From Lamellibrachia columna (lineage: Eukaryota > Annelida > Polychaeta > Sabellida > Siboglinidae): a stretch of 64,000 nucleotides of DNA. Positions 49,064 to 59,272 of the stretch are shown piece after piece. Position numbers and translations under genes: made by a program. Position 1 is the first letter of the stretch. Each line of letters starts with the position of its first letter. The stretch spans positions 49,022,566 to 49,086,565 of the forward strand of contig OY759272.1 in the NCBI GenBank assembly GCA_963662155.1. The letters are read 5' to 3'. The notes below the pieces were generated by a model that ran no database searches, had not been told where the DNA came from, and worked only from the letters and a program-made list of their open reading frames with translations.

Positions 49064-49537
49064 AAGGCAGAACAACATTGAGAGACAACAAACAAAAGAA
49101 TTCATGAAAAGAAAGAAGTGCAGACATTGAGGACACTGAGCAGAACAGAAACAGGAGAAGGTAGCTTTGAACCCATCCTGTGTGACGGGATCAAAGGAAC
49201 ATTATTCTTCCCAAGTGAGTTCACAGGGTCTTAGCTCCACATAGTCTTTAACACAATCCATAAACAGACAGCAAGAATCAATACTGAAGATAATCTGCTA
49301 AACAAACTATCACACCTTGCCAAGGAACCCCAGGAAATCAAGGTGTTCACCCCTTTGATGTGAGAATCAATCAGAAAGGGGCAGTTGTGAGGTGATTTCT
49401 AGGGAAGGGATAAAGGGAACAGGGGCAGGGTGTGAAGTGGGACAAGTTAGGTGAGAAGAACCAGTAAATTATGTCCCAGGGGTGAGGAGCATAAATAGCC
49501 ACCCCCAACTAGACCTGGGTCATTACCCTCCTTGCAG
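49064..49537. other. spacer, nothing recognised
   Basis: Unique sequence upstream of a possible non-coding exon. Confidence 0.45.
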
Positions 49538-49642
49538 TGTTTCTCACAAGTCATACTGAGATTTGTCCTGTTGAGATTGGAAGAATAGTTATTGAACGTA
49601 TATAAATACATATATTGGTGTATCATTGCTGGTGATTTAAAG
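49538..49642 (+). other. possible non-coding 5' exon of the C2-PDZ gene
   Basis: A strong acceptor (CCCTCCTTGCAG|TGTTTC) and a strong donor (TTTAAAG|GTAAGT) enclose 105 bp with stop codons in all three frames, so it could only be untranslated. Splicing it to the exon at 50907 would put the ATG at 50954 as the first usable start. This rests on splice-site resemblance alone. The TATATAAATA word at 49601 lies within it. Confidence 0.3.
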
Positions 49643-50906
49643 GTAAGTTACTTCAGTGATGTGTGCTTTTAGTGAAATATTTCGTTTCTAGATGTGTTGC
49701 ATGGGAATCAAATTTAAGCTGTGTACATAAAGATAAATCAACACTTAATCCACATATCTACTCTGCCATTTTTTATCAAGACATTGTGGCCACATACATT
49801 TCAGTTAATAATCAATTAGATGCTTCAAATAATTGAAAATAAATATATTGGCTTTTGTCCACATTTGGCATAGTTTGGCATTAATTAACCATTAATATTG
49901 AAAATAATGAAGTAAGCTAATATGTTTTATCCAATGCTGTTGAACATAAAACTGTTAAATTTGTAGCATACTGTTTAATCTGCTTGATAACGCAAGCAGC
50001 TAATAACTATACACCAGAACTTGTAACTTGAGTATCCATATGTGTTTGCAAGTAATTAATAATTTCTTAGAAACCTACTGAAGATTTACTCATACCTACC
50101 TGATGTCCTGTCTGATCACAGGGAAAGAGCTTCAGTATACTAAATGCAATTGTTCACCATTTAAAAATATAACAATGATTTCAACATACACACAACATTT
50201 TGAAAACAACTATCAAATAATTGCTGAAATAAAAATAAGGCTCATAAAATTAATTTGACACAAAAGTCATATTATTTGCCATAATACTAGAATTAGAATA
50301 TATGTTAACTGATTTAGCAGTTAAGATTATACGTAGATGTATTTTGTATAGACGATGCACGTAACTGGAAAATCCCAAATGTGCAGTTAACAACCAAGAT
50401 CTTCAGCTGATCTGCAATTAGCAGATTCAGACAATGAGCATCATCAAAGTAACAGTGAACAGTGAATACACTAACACCTCCCTGGGTCTCACTGGGGGGG
50501 GGGGTCAAACAGACAAAGATGGTGTGAGGGTGCACTGTACACAAACAGTTCGATGGCTGGTAGGACTGGGCAGGTTGTGTGGCAGGTGTGCCAAGTAGAG
50601 GGGATATGTTAGTTGCAGCAGATTTATGTCAGGTTTGTGACAAGAAATTCTTAGCACATTCACTGTGAGTTTATGTGATTAACCTTCATCGCAGAGTGAC
50701 ACAAGCACTGGTTTCTTTGGTTATGACAGCGTGGACTTGTGAATAACTTGTCAAGTGTGCGTGTATTTTTTTATTGAAATATTAGTTGATTAAAAATGTA
50801 ATGCAGTTATTGTAATTTTAAACTTTACAATTGCTGTTACATATGTCTGGAGGAAAGATTCATTATGTTTTAGCATTTGTGTGATGACCTCAGTTGATGG
50901 TTTCAG
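49643..50906. other. presumed intron, nothing else recognised
   Basis: AT-rich. A G-run lies at about 50492-50503. No array and no additional exon seen. Confidence 0.45.
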
Positions 50907-51050
50907 ACGTGTTGGAATCGACCAGAATCGAGGAGCCTCATCTCACAGAGACAATGGAGAACTTTGAAGGTGTGCCCATGCTGGAGATCTGTGAGCGTCC
51001 AGTGGTGTGGACGGGAGAGGTCACGCCATCCATGTTCCAGGCCTACAAAG
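50907..51050 (+). CDS. C2-PDZ gene exon with the predicted start codon
   Basis: Acceptor GATGGTTTCAG|ACG and donor TACAAAG|GTTGGT. The frame reads DVLESTRIEEPHLTETMENF and continues to CERPVVWTGEV and MFQAYK. The internal ATG at 50954 (MENFEGV) is the best start for a short isoform. The exon can also be entered in phase from 43736. Phase in 1, out 1. Confidence 0.8.
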
Positions 51051-54000
51051 GTTGGTCACTCTCTCTGCCATCTACTCAGATACAACCACCAGAGGGCACC
51101 ACTAGACACAGTCTGTTTTAGGCCTCTCTTTCAAGTTAGTCCAGTGGCAGCCAGTACTTAATTTATACAGCAGTCATTTATCAATCACAATAAAAGTTTG
51201 ATGCTGGCAAATGCAATATTGCGTTATTGATATCTACTGTGCGGTATTGAGTTGCACACAAGCAATTGATTGTCGCCAGCTATTACCCATTTTACAGTCA
51301 CGCATAATGCTTGGAATGACAAGATATTTGTTGTTAGGGACCAGTCAAGTTTTGTGGCTGATAATGAATATTTTGATGAATAATTTCAATGTATTTTTAT
51401 CATTCCTGTATGTCTGTCTGTAGGTCAGCTGAAGCTGCGGGCTTACCTCAACTGTGGTCATCTGACAGTGCATGGTAAGTCCTGTCTTCCTTTAATGGAT
51501 CGCTGCAATAACTCTAGGCACATCAATCATGGTTTATTTAATAAACACTTCCAAGAGGCAGTGACATAATTTAGGTTTCAGTTTAATTATATATAAGAGT
51601 TGTAATCTTCATTTGAATCTTGTTTTTATTTGAATCTTGTTTTTATTTGAATCTTGTTTTTATTTGAATCTTGTTTTTATTTGAATCTTGTTTTCATTTG
51701 AATCTTGTTTTTATTTGAATCTTGTTTTCATTTGAATCTTGTTTTCATTTGAATCTTGTTTTCATTTGAATCTTGTTTTCATTTGAATCTTGTTTTCATT
51801 TGAATCTTGTTTTCATTTGAATCTCCACACCTTGTTTTCATTTGAATCTCCACACCTTGTTTTCATTTGAATCTCCATACCTTGTTTTCATTTGAATCTC
51901 CACACATTGTTTTCATTTGAATCTCCACACATTGTTTTCATTTTAATCTCCACACCTTGTTTTCATTTTAATCTCCACAGAGAATACTGTTTTAGAATAC
52001 TCAGAATGTCATTGCCACAGCAAATACTGTCAGAATGTCATCTCCACAGAGAATACTGTGAAGGAGTGACAGGCCAGAATGTCACAGACCATGGGTAACT
52101 TGACTACTTCACAGACTTGTTGATATTGTCCCTGCTTCCTGGACTCCATAGTGGCGGCAAAACAACATCCTTTATTATTTGTTTCAGTGAAGAAAGCAAA
52201 ACACCTAACTTCAAAATGGGGCAACACATGCAATGCTTTTGTCAAGGTAAGACCTAGCTGCTTTTTATGTATCCTTTCATATTACGTATTGACAGTTCCT
52301 GCTAATATCTGGTGAAGACATGCTCAACTAATATTAATGACAGGGTGTAGTATGTCTAGTTATATTGCTTTTAATTATTTCAACATACCTGATAGGTATG
52401 TGCTACCTTTAAACCACTTTCAATTTGTCCTGCAGGTGTCCATCGTGCCACATTCCCAGAGACATGCCCGTTGTCGCACTGACGTAGTGGGGGAGACTAA
52501 CCACCCAGTGTACGACGAGAAATTCTCATTGTAAGTGTCTCTCTCTTATTTATCACAATAAACAATGTGTCTTCCATAAGTAAATGACGAACCACATGAC
52601 CATGCTGTAACTGCTAACTTCACCGATGACATCATGACACAATTTGGATCCAGTGTACCCCCAATGTGGGACGTCAAGGTCTGTGTGTTCTTATTGCGAG
52701 ACGTTTCTGACTAGCCAATGTCAAACACCAGCCTGTTTAGAAGACACTGATCCTAATGAGAGACACGACTCTATTGCGAGACACGGTAGTGATGTGAGTG
52801 CACCAAATACAGCCCAGTGTGCCTGCGTGCTCCACTGGCTCTATGCTACGGGCACCCACCTCCCCACAAGAAGATCTCGGTCAGGTTATCAACTTGAGTG
52901 AAGGATTTTAGTAGTAGTCCTGGTTAACATGTAGTACTTGTTTGTATGATATATATATATATATTTATTTATATATTTTTTTTACTTATGTACACTTGCC
53001 TGTCATGATAGTGACATGTAACACATTAATGCAGGTCACCATGACCTGTGTCATTAACTGTAATCCCCCAGATTGGTAATAGTTGTAGTAATACTACTGC
53101 ATAACTGGGTCAACGATAATTACATAACATTGCATAATTTGGTCAATGATAACCACAACATTGCATAATTGGGTCAATCACAAACATAACATTGCATAAT
53201 TGGGTAAATAATTATATCATTCCATAATTGGGTCAATAATTATTATAGCATATTGCATAATTGGGTCAATGATCATAACATTGCATAATTGGGTCAATGA
53301 TCATAACATTGCATAACTGGGTAAATGATCATAACATTGTATAATAGGATGAATGATCATAAAATTGCATAATTGGGTCAATGATCATAACATTGCACAA
53401 TTAGGTCAATGATCATTACATTGCACAATTGGGTCAATGATCATAACATTGCACAATTGGGTCAATGATCATAACATTGCACAATTGGGTCAATGATCAA
53501 AACATTGCATAATTGGGTCAATGATCAAAACATTGCATAATTGGGTCAATGATCAAAACATTGCATAATTGGGTCAATGATAATTATAGCACCAAATAAT
53601 TGGGTCAGTAATCATAACATTGCCTAATTGCAACAATATTTATGACATTGCATAATTGGGTCAGCATTTAAATCCACTCATAGTGTTTCATATGTTGTTA
53701 TTAAGTTTCTGTGGGTAGATACTGGTGTGGACATGATCCCTTACTGGTGTAATGTGGACATGATCCCTTACTGGTGTAATGTGGACATGATCCCTTACTG
53801 GTGTAATGTGGACATGATCCCTTACTGGTGTAATGTGGACATGATCCCTTACTGCATCATTATCCACTGTTTAGGCCAAGACTACAGTCATTTCAATAAA
53901 GGTCAAATATGAGAACATAAAATGAGATAATTGTAACTGAAGAATCAATCCCAGACTACACCAGTTTGTCGGTATGATGTCGTTGGTGTCTTGGAATGAT

Positions 54001-57000
54001 GTCACAGACTCGGTCACATGTCTGCATTGAGCAGGACACACACAAATAGAGACATAACTTGTCACCACTGCCTCCAGACAACTACAAGACATTTTATGGC
54101 AATATCAACAACTATTAACCTTATTTCCACACATCCGAGGACACAGCAGGATATATTTGCCTCAAGTAAATATAACTAATATATAATTTTATATATAAAA
54201 TATTGGCATAAATCCTGATTCCATTGAGGTGCCAAATTTGTCTTGTATCATTTCACCCGTTGACATGGTATGATTAGTTGCTTTGGCACTAATCATACCA
54301 TGTTTTGACAGTTAACCCTACGTGTGTTAACCCTACGTGTGTTAACCCTGCGTGTGTTAACCCTGCGTGTGTTAACCCTACGTGTGTTAACCCTGCGTGT
54401 GTTAACCCTGCACCATGTTCACTAGTACTTTCTGCTTGCAGCGAGACTCTTAACTTGGACGCATCGACCCGGATCATTGTTTCTGTCTGGAACCGCGACT
54501 CTAACAAAAAGTAAGTAATTCTTAGTATATTTAGTCTAACATTTTAATTTAAAGTTATTATGCATGCATAGTAATAACATGTGATCCTCTACTTTATTTT
54601 GTATTTATATTAAATTAGATTCTCTTGTGGCTTATTTGTGGGTACGTTTTGAAATAGTGTTTACATAGTTGCATTCAACCAGTAATTTGATAGAAAAATA
54701 AGACTCCTGACTATTTTGATGAAGATGGTTAAATGCATTGTTTTTCTTTCAGCTGCACAGAACTTCTTGGATGCATGTCTTTTGGAACGGAAAATATCAT
54801 CACTGAAAAAAATGTAAGTTGACTTATTTTGATAGCTGCATTCATTTTGATATTTTCTGTTGACTCTTGCGTTCTTTGGGTAAACCTCCATAGTCCTGCA
54901 CAGACAGCTACGTGGGTAAACCTCCATAGTCCTGCACAGACAGCTACGTGGGTAAACCTCCATAGTCCTGCACAGACAGCTACGTGGGTAAACCTCCATA
55001 GTCCTGCACAGACAGCTACGTGGGTAAACCTCCATAGTCCTGCACAGACAGCTACGTGGGTAAACCGTCATAGTCCTGCACAGACAGCTACATGGGTAAA
55101 CCTTCATAGTCCTGCACAGACAGCTACGTGGGTAAACCTCCATAGTCCTGCACAGACAGCTACGTGGGTAAACCTTCATAGTCCTGCACAGACAGCTACG
55201 TGGGTAAACCTCCATAGTCCTGCACAGACAGCTACGTGGGTAAACCTTCATAGTCCTGCACAGACAGCTATGTGGGTAAACCTCCATAGTCCTGCACAGA
55301 CAGCTACGTGGGTAAACCTTCATAGTCCTACACAGACAGCTACGTGGGTAAACCTCCCTAGTCCTACACAGACAGCTACGTGGGTAAACCTCCATAGTCC
55401 TGCACAGACAGCTACGTGGGTAAACCTCCATAGTCCTACACAGACAGCTACGTGGGTAAACCTCCATAGTCCTGCACAGACAGCTATGTGGGTAAACCTC
55501 CATAGTCCTGCACAGACAGCTACGTGGGTAAACCTCCATAGTCCTACACAGACAGCTACGTGGGTAAACCTCCATAGTCCTGCACAGACAGCTACGTGGG
55601 TAAACCTTCATAGTCCTGCACAGACAGCTACGTGGGTAAACCTCCATAGTCCTGCACAGACAGCTACATGGGTAAACCTTCATAGTCCTGCACAGACAGC
55701 TATGTGGGTAAACCTCCATAGTCCTGCACAGACAGCTACGTGGGTAAACCTTCATAGTCCTACACAGACAGCTACGTGGGTAAACCTCCATAGTCCTGCA
55801 CAGACAGCTACGTGGGTAAACCTTCATAGTCCTACACAGACAGCTACGTGGGTAAACCTCCATAGTCCTACACAGACAGCTATGTGGGTAAACCTCCATA
55901 GTCCTACACAGACAGCTACGTGGGTAAACCTCCATAGTCCTGCACAGACAGCTACGTGGGTAAACCTCCATAGTCCTGCACAGACAGCTACGTGGGGAAA
56001 CCTCCATAGTCCTACACAGACAGCTACGTGGGTAAACCTCCATAGTCCTGCACAGACAGCTACGTGGGTAAACCTCCATAGTCCTACACAGACAGCTACG
56101 TGGGTAAACCTCCATAGTCCTACATAGACAGCTATGTGGCTAACAATCTCCACATTATGTAAATAGAACATGCTAGTCTGTAGGGAAATGATTACTTATG
56201 TAGCTATGTCTCAACTGCTTTAAATTTCACAAGTAATATGTTACACTGATGTTACACTGATGTTACACCAATGTTACACCATTGCAAATATTAAAAAAAT
56301 TGCATTCTATTCTTAGGTTGCTTGTAATAATAATGTTTATTTGCTTGCAGGATGTGCGCGGTTGGTACTACCTGCTCAGTGACACTGTTGGAGCCAGTAA
56401 ACATCTACGAGTGATCAATCACCAGAAGGAGCCACATGTCTCGCCCAAGCCTTGCTGGATGGACAGTCAAACAGTCAGTGTAACCATTGTTGCTTTAAAG
56501 ATGTTTAGTGCCTTACTCACAAAATATAACTAAATAGAACCATTATTAACACTACAGATTTGATACATGGTAAACAATAATGTTAATAAGGTTACAGTAC
56601 TGACATGTGTTGGTGCTATATTAAATTTTATTAATTTTATTGTCTTCAAATGAGTTGAATTGAATGATGTAACAAATCAGAAATTTGGCGTTATGCATAT
56701 TTCCTCATTATTCATGCACCATGCATATCTACAACTGTTTCAATATGATTAATGAAGTATACTTTTCAAATTAATATAATGTAAATGCTTATCAAGAGCA
56801 ATTATTTGGAGTTTTGGTATAGCTTTATAATTGACTGGGAAGGTTTTAGACATGTCGATATGACTGGCTCCATTGATGAAATAATACGTTTTACTTGTGC
56901 TGTTCAGAAACCTGGACAGATACTGTTTATAAAGTCTGAATCTTTACATTGTAATATAATTGATTTTGTTGATTGACAGGTGTCAATCACACGGCAAGGT

Positions 57001-58887
57001 AGAGCTGGGTATGGCTTCAGAGTGGCCGGCCACAGTTCAGCAGAAGTCTCAAACGTAGCACCAGGTATGGACATGTATATTAATAAAATATTTCAGTATG
57101 CGGTTTCACCATGAACATGAAAGCTAGCCACAAACTATGTAAGAACTGAGAAAAGCAACTAAGAATACTAATTATGACTAGTAGTATAAACCACAATGAC
57201 ATTGAAGATCTGGAGTACATCATATGATATATACTGATATATTATTAAATGAATTAAAATAAGAGAATATCACTTTAATCAGATGTACATGTATTAAAGT
57301 GTAGATTACTACTTTTTTTATTAAGTAGATTGATTACTAAGTAGATTACTAAGTAGATTACTAAGTAGATTACTAAGTAGATTACTAAGTAGATTACTAA
57401 GTAGATTACTAAGTAGATTACTAAGTAGATTACTAAGTAGATTACTAAGTAGATTACTAAGTAGATTACTAAGTAGATTACTAAGTAGATTACTAAGTAG
57501 ATTACTAAGTAGATTACTAAGTAGATTACTAAGTAGATTACTAAGTAGATTACTAAGTAGATTACTAAGTAGATTACTAAGTAGATTACTAAGTAGATTA
57601 CTAAGTAGATTACTAAGTAGACAGTTTTTTGTACTGAAGCTAACAGATGATTTAAACATACCTAGTGTACATCATCTGCACATTCATTGAAATATGTAAT
57701 TAATTAATTATTTGGGCTACTGTGATGATTGCCTTATAAGCCGATGGTCTATTGTTAACAGGATCTGCAGCGGAGCTAGCAGGTCTCAGAGTTGGGGACC
57801 GCATACTACGAGTGAATGGCTTCTACACTATGACGTCATCCTCTGACGCTGTTGCTAGAATCATCAAGTAAGTCTTACGTTGTCTCTGTTTCGTTCCAGG
57901 CAAGAATACCACACATGATCTAGTAGCATCTCATTTTTGTACCTGAAAAAAATCTTTTCAAAACAAAGAAATGTTAGAAATGATTATAATGTAAAGGTCA
58001 TTATGTGTGGTTTGAAAGTTTTAACCTCAGTAAAGCAGTGTTGGCTGATGGTGGCTACATCTAGTGAATGGTTAAGAAGTCATTTTGTCTGATTGAAAAC
58101 AGTTCTCATTTGTGTTATACAGAAACGCAGCCTGACCAGGCATACTGTGTTTAGCAAATATTAATCTATTTATATTGTAATGTAATTGATTATGTTTATT
58201 GACAGGTGTCAATTAAATGAAAAAAAAAAATTAATAATATATATATACAGGTATTATAATTTTTTTTACAGATCCTGCCTGCGACACATTAGTCTTGAAG
58301 TGCAGCGACCTACACCAGTAGACAGATGGGACGCGTCACCAAGAAAGCCAGCAGCATCAAGATGCAGTAGCAGCAGTGACGTGTCATCAGTGGCGTCATC
58401 AGACCGTGACTTCTACCACCAGTGTGTCAGGAAGTTGATGGAGGTATGTGTTGTCATGGTTACTTGTTTTAATGGAGGTATATATTGTCATGGTAACTTA
58501 TGTTGTCATGGAAACTTCTGTTGATGTTCATATTTCTTTTTTAGGCAATATTGATTTGTTGTTATTTGACATTTAGTATCTGATATATACATCTTTATTG
58601 CAAGAATTGATCTCGATCTTCATGGGAAGTAGAAATACCATAGTCGATGAAAGGCAGCCTTTTCACTTTTCACTGTATTTTTGCAGTAGTTTGTAAAAAA
58701 AATTTGGGACACCATCCTTCTACAACACTCCATTTCTCACAGAAAAAAACTGCCCCCTAGGCAATATTTGTTGAAGTATGCATCTTCTAGGACTGATAAC
58801 CTCCTTCAGAAGAAATATTGTGAGACGTTGAGTGAGAATTACATAACATAACAGGTTGCATTATGTTTGCAGGGAATGATGCGATAA
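50954..58887 (+). CDS. RGS3-like C2-PDZ protein (spliced, 11 exons)
   Basis: Joining the exons listed below in phase gives 310 residues from the ATG at 50954 (context GACAATGG, A at -3 and G at +4). Residues ~33-162 form a C2 domain: GQLKLRAYLNCGHLTVH, then FVKVSIVPHSQ, VYDEKFSF, IIVSVWNRDSN, LLGCMSFGTENI and GWYYLLSDTVGASKHLRV. Residues ~186-262 form a PDZ domain with the carboxylate-binding loop GYGF and GSAAELAGLRVGDRILRVNG. A Ser-rich tail (SRCSSSSDVSSVASSDRD) follows. From family knowledge, the order and motifs match the N-terminal C2-PDZ part of vertebrate RGS3, a scaffold and G-protein signalling regulator; the GWYYLL and GCMSFG blocks are especially telling. The RGS domain that follows in vertebrates is absent and the gene ends here. 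The usual CDPYVK Asp of C2 loop 1 is replaced (CNAFVK), so calcium-dependent membrane binding is doubtful. Likely role, by inference, is a cytoplasmic scaffold binding C-terminal peptides of membrane proteins. Confidence 0.88.
51424..51474 (+). CDS. C2-PDZ gene exon: first C2 strands
   Basis: 51 bp, acceptor CTGTCTGTAG|GTC, donor GCATG|GTAAGT. Encodes GQLKLRAYLNCGHLTVH, the first two C2 beta-strands, matching the GQL start of the RGS3 C2 domain. Phase in 1, out 1. Confidence 0.88.
51475..52187. repeat. intron with a 17-bp minisatellite (51613-51970)
   Basis: About 14 copies of ATTTGAATCTTGTTTTC are followed by longer diverged copies carrying TCTCCACACC. The TT(T/C) variants are ordered (T-type first, then C-type). 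Confidence 0.92.
52188..52246 (+). CDS. C2-PDZ gene exon: C2 loop 1
   Basis: 59 bp, acceptor TTTGTTTCAG|TGA, donor GTCAAG|GTAAGA. Encodes VKKAKHLTSKWGNTCNAFVK. In most calcium-binding C2 domains the CDPYVK segment supplies an Asp; here it reads CNAFVK. Phase in 1, out 0. Confidence 0.88.
52436..52530 (+). CDS. C2-PDZ gene exon: central C2
   Basis: 95 bp, acceptor TTGTCCTGCAG|GTG, donor TCATT|GTAAGT. Encodes VSIVPHSQRHARCRTDVVGE then TNHPVYDEKFS, the C2 strand with the NPxFxE-like motif. Phase in 0, out 2. Confidence 0.9.
52531..54441. repeat. intron with three minisatellites
   Basis: It holds a degenerate 28-bp array of about 20 copies (53090-53660, core CATAATTGGGTCAATGATCA), a perfect 27-bp array of five copies (53727-53853, core GTGGACATGATCCCTTACTG) and a 15-bp array of about seven copies (54311-54412, GTTAACCCTACGTGT and GTTAACCCTGCGTGT). 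The stretch 52640-52910 is GC-richer, with repeated TTGCGAGAC words, and may be a mobile-element scrap. Confidence 0.9.
54442..54510 (+). CDS. C2-PDZ gene exon: late C2
   Basis: 69 bp, acceptor TTCTGCTTGCAG|CGA, donor AACAAAAA|GTAAGT. Encodes FETLNLDASTRIIVSVWNRD then SNK. The VWNRD block matches the RGS3 C2 VTVWNRA segment, where Asp of the usual VWDxD is already Asn. Phase in 2, out 2. Confidence 0.9.
54753..54813 (+). CDS. C2-PDZ gene exon: GCMSFG block
   Basis: 61 bp, acceptor TTTTTCTTTCAG|CTG, donor AAAAAT|GTAAGT. Encodes NCTELLGCMSFGTENIITEK then N, corresponding to the LIGCMSFG segment of RGS3. Phase in 2, out 0. Confidence 0.9.
54888..56135. repeat. 36-bp minisatellite in an intron, about 34 copies
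   Basis: Unit contains CTCCATAGTCCTGCACAGAC and AGCTACGTGGGTAAAC. Variants (CTTCATAG, CCTACACAG, CTATGTGG) are mixed along the array. Thirty-six is a multiple of three, so frames of 432 (+) and 484 (-) codons stay open; these are artefacts. Each unit also carries GTGGGTAAAC, a repeated weak donor-like word. Confidence 0.98.
56136..56350. other. end of the intron before exon 56351
   Basis: It contains about four copies of the 12-bp word GATGTTACACTG or its CCAATG variant at 56240-56283, then an ordinary 3' splice region. Confidence 0.7.
56351..56473 (+). CDS. C2-PDZ gene exon: end of C2 and linker
   Basis: 123 bp, acceptor TTGCTTGCAG|GAT, donor CAAACA|GTCAGT (less usual but in phase). Encodes DVRGWYYLLSDTVGASKHLR then VINHQKEPHVSPKPCWMDSQ and T. 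GWYYLL closes the C2 domain as in RGS3. Phase in 0, out 0. Confidence 0.9.
56980..57064 (+). CDS. C2-PDZ gene exon: PDZ first half
   Basis: 85 bp, acceptor GATTGACAG|GTG, donor GCACCAG|GTATGG. Encodes VSITRQGRAGYGFRVAGHSS then AEVSNVAP. GYGF is the PDZ carboxylate-binding loop. Phase in 0, out 1. Confidence 0.92.
57332..57620. repeat. 12-bp minisatellite in a PDZ intron, 24 copies
   Basis: Apparently perfect copies of AAGTAGATTACT. The period of twelve gives a Leu-Leu-Ser-Asn frame on the - strand, an artefact. Confidence 0.98.
57762..57867 (+). CDS. C2-PDZ gene exon: PDZ second half
   Basis: 106 bp, acceptor ATTGTTAACAG|GAT, donor ATCATCAA|GTAAGT. Encodes GSAAELAGLRVGDRILRVNG, then FYTMTSSSDAVARIIK. 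The AGLRVGDxILxVNG motif is diagnostic of PDZ domains. Phase in 1, out 2. Confidence 0.94.
58171..58216 (+). repeat. intronic duplicate of the 56980 splice-acceptor region
   Basis: ATTGTAATGTAATTGATTAT then TTGACAGGTGTCAATTAA closely matches 56949-56988, the end of the previous intron plus the first nine bases of the PDZ exon. The copy runs into an A-rich stretch and is not an exon. Confidence 0.8.
58272..58443 (+). CDS. C2-PDZ gene exon: last PDZ strand and Ser-rich tail
   Basis: 172 bp, acceptor TTTTTTTACAG|ATC, donor ATGGAG|GTATGT. Encodes SCLRHISLEVQRPTPVDRWD, then ASPRKPAASRCSSSSDVSSV and DFYHQCVRKLME. If the donor is not used, translation continues to a stop at 58522-58524. A second ATGGAGGTATAT donor-like copy lies 32 bp downstream. 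Phase in 2, out 0. Confidence 0.88.
58873..58887 (+). CDS. C2-PDZ gene terminal exon (GMMR, stop)
   Basis: Acceptor TTATGTTTGCAG|GGA followed by four codons and TAA. The tiny coding part is followed by a 3' UTR with AATAAA. Splice-site quality is good, but the short length leaves the terminus less certain than the rest. Confidence 0.65.
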   Translation, partial: GMMR

Positions 58888-59272
58888 ACAGCAGAGGGCG
58901 CAAGCAAAGTGTTACCATGGCGATGGCATGATGCAGCATGATGCAATGAACACCATGACAACAGCAGTCATCTAAACAACGATCATCTAAACACTATGTG
59001 TAGAGTAGATTATTGTATATGAGTCTAATGTGAACATTGGTGAATCTACGTGATTCCAGTGTTAATGACCTCATAGAGCATAGAAATGTCCTGATTGTAG
59101 GACACTGCCTACAAATTGCCACTTGTGAATGACACTTCACTGTTGTACATTTTGTATATAATCTATTTATAAATGTTCAGTAGCTTTACACAGTGTACAC
59201 TGTTTGCTGTACAGCTTTTCTTGATGTATTTATTTTTTACAGAATAATAAATGTACCAAATTTATTTGCTGT
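58888..59272 (+). other. 3' UTR of the C2-PDZ gene
   Basis: Untranslated region after TAA 58885-58887. It includes ACACTGTACATTTTGTATAT-like AT-rich sequence and ends near the polyadenylation signal. Confidence 0.7.
59246..59251 (+). terminator. polyadenylation signal AATAAA
   Basis: AATAAA 359 bp after the stop, followed by a TG-rich stretch (TTTGCTGTGTGAACTGTC) suitable as a downstream element. It closes the gene before any RGS-domain exon. Confidence 0.75.

Noticed and set aside
54311..54412. Telomere-like TTAACCCT words
   Set aside because: The unit is 15 bp (GTTAACCCTACGTGT), interstitial in an intron and not a canonical telomere repeat.
54661..56127. Open frames of 432 codons (+) and 484 codons (-) with regular 12-residue repeats
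   Set aside because: They are produced by the 36-bp array in an intron of the C2-PDZ gene. Both strands are open at once, and the variants are not codon-aware.
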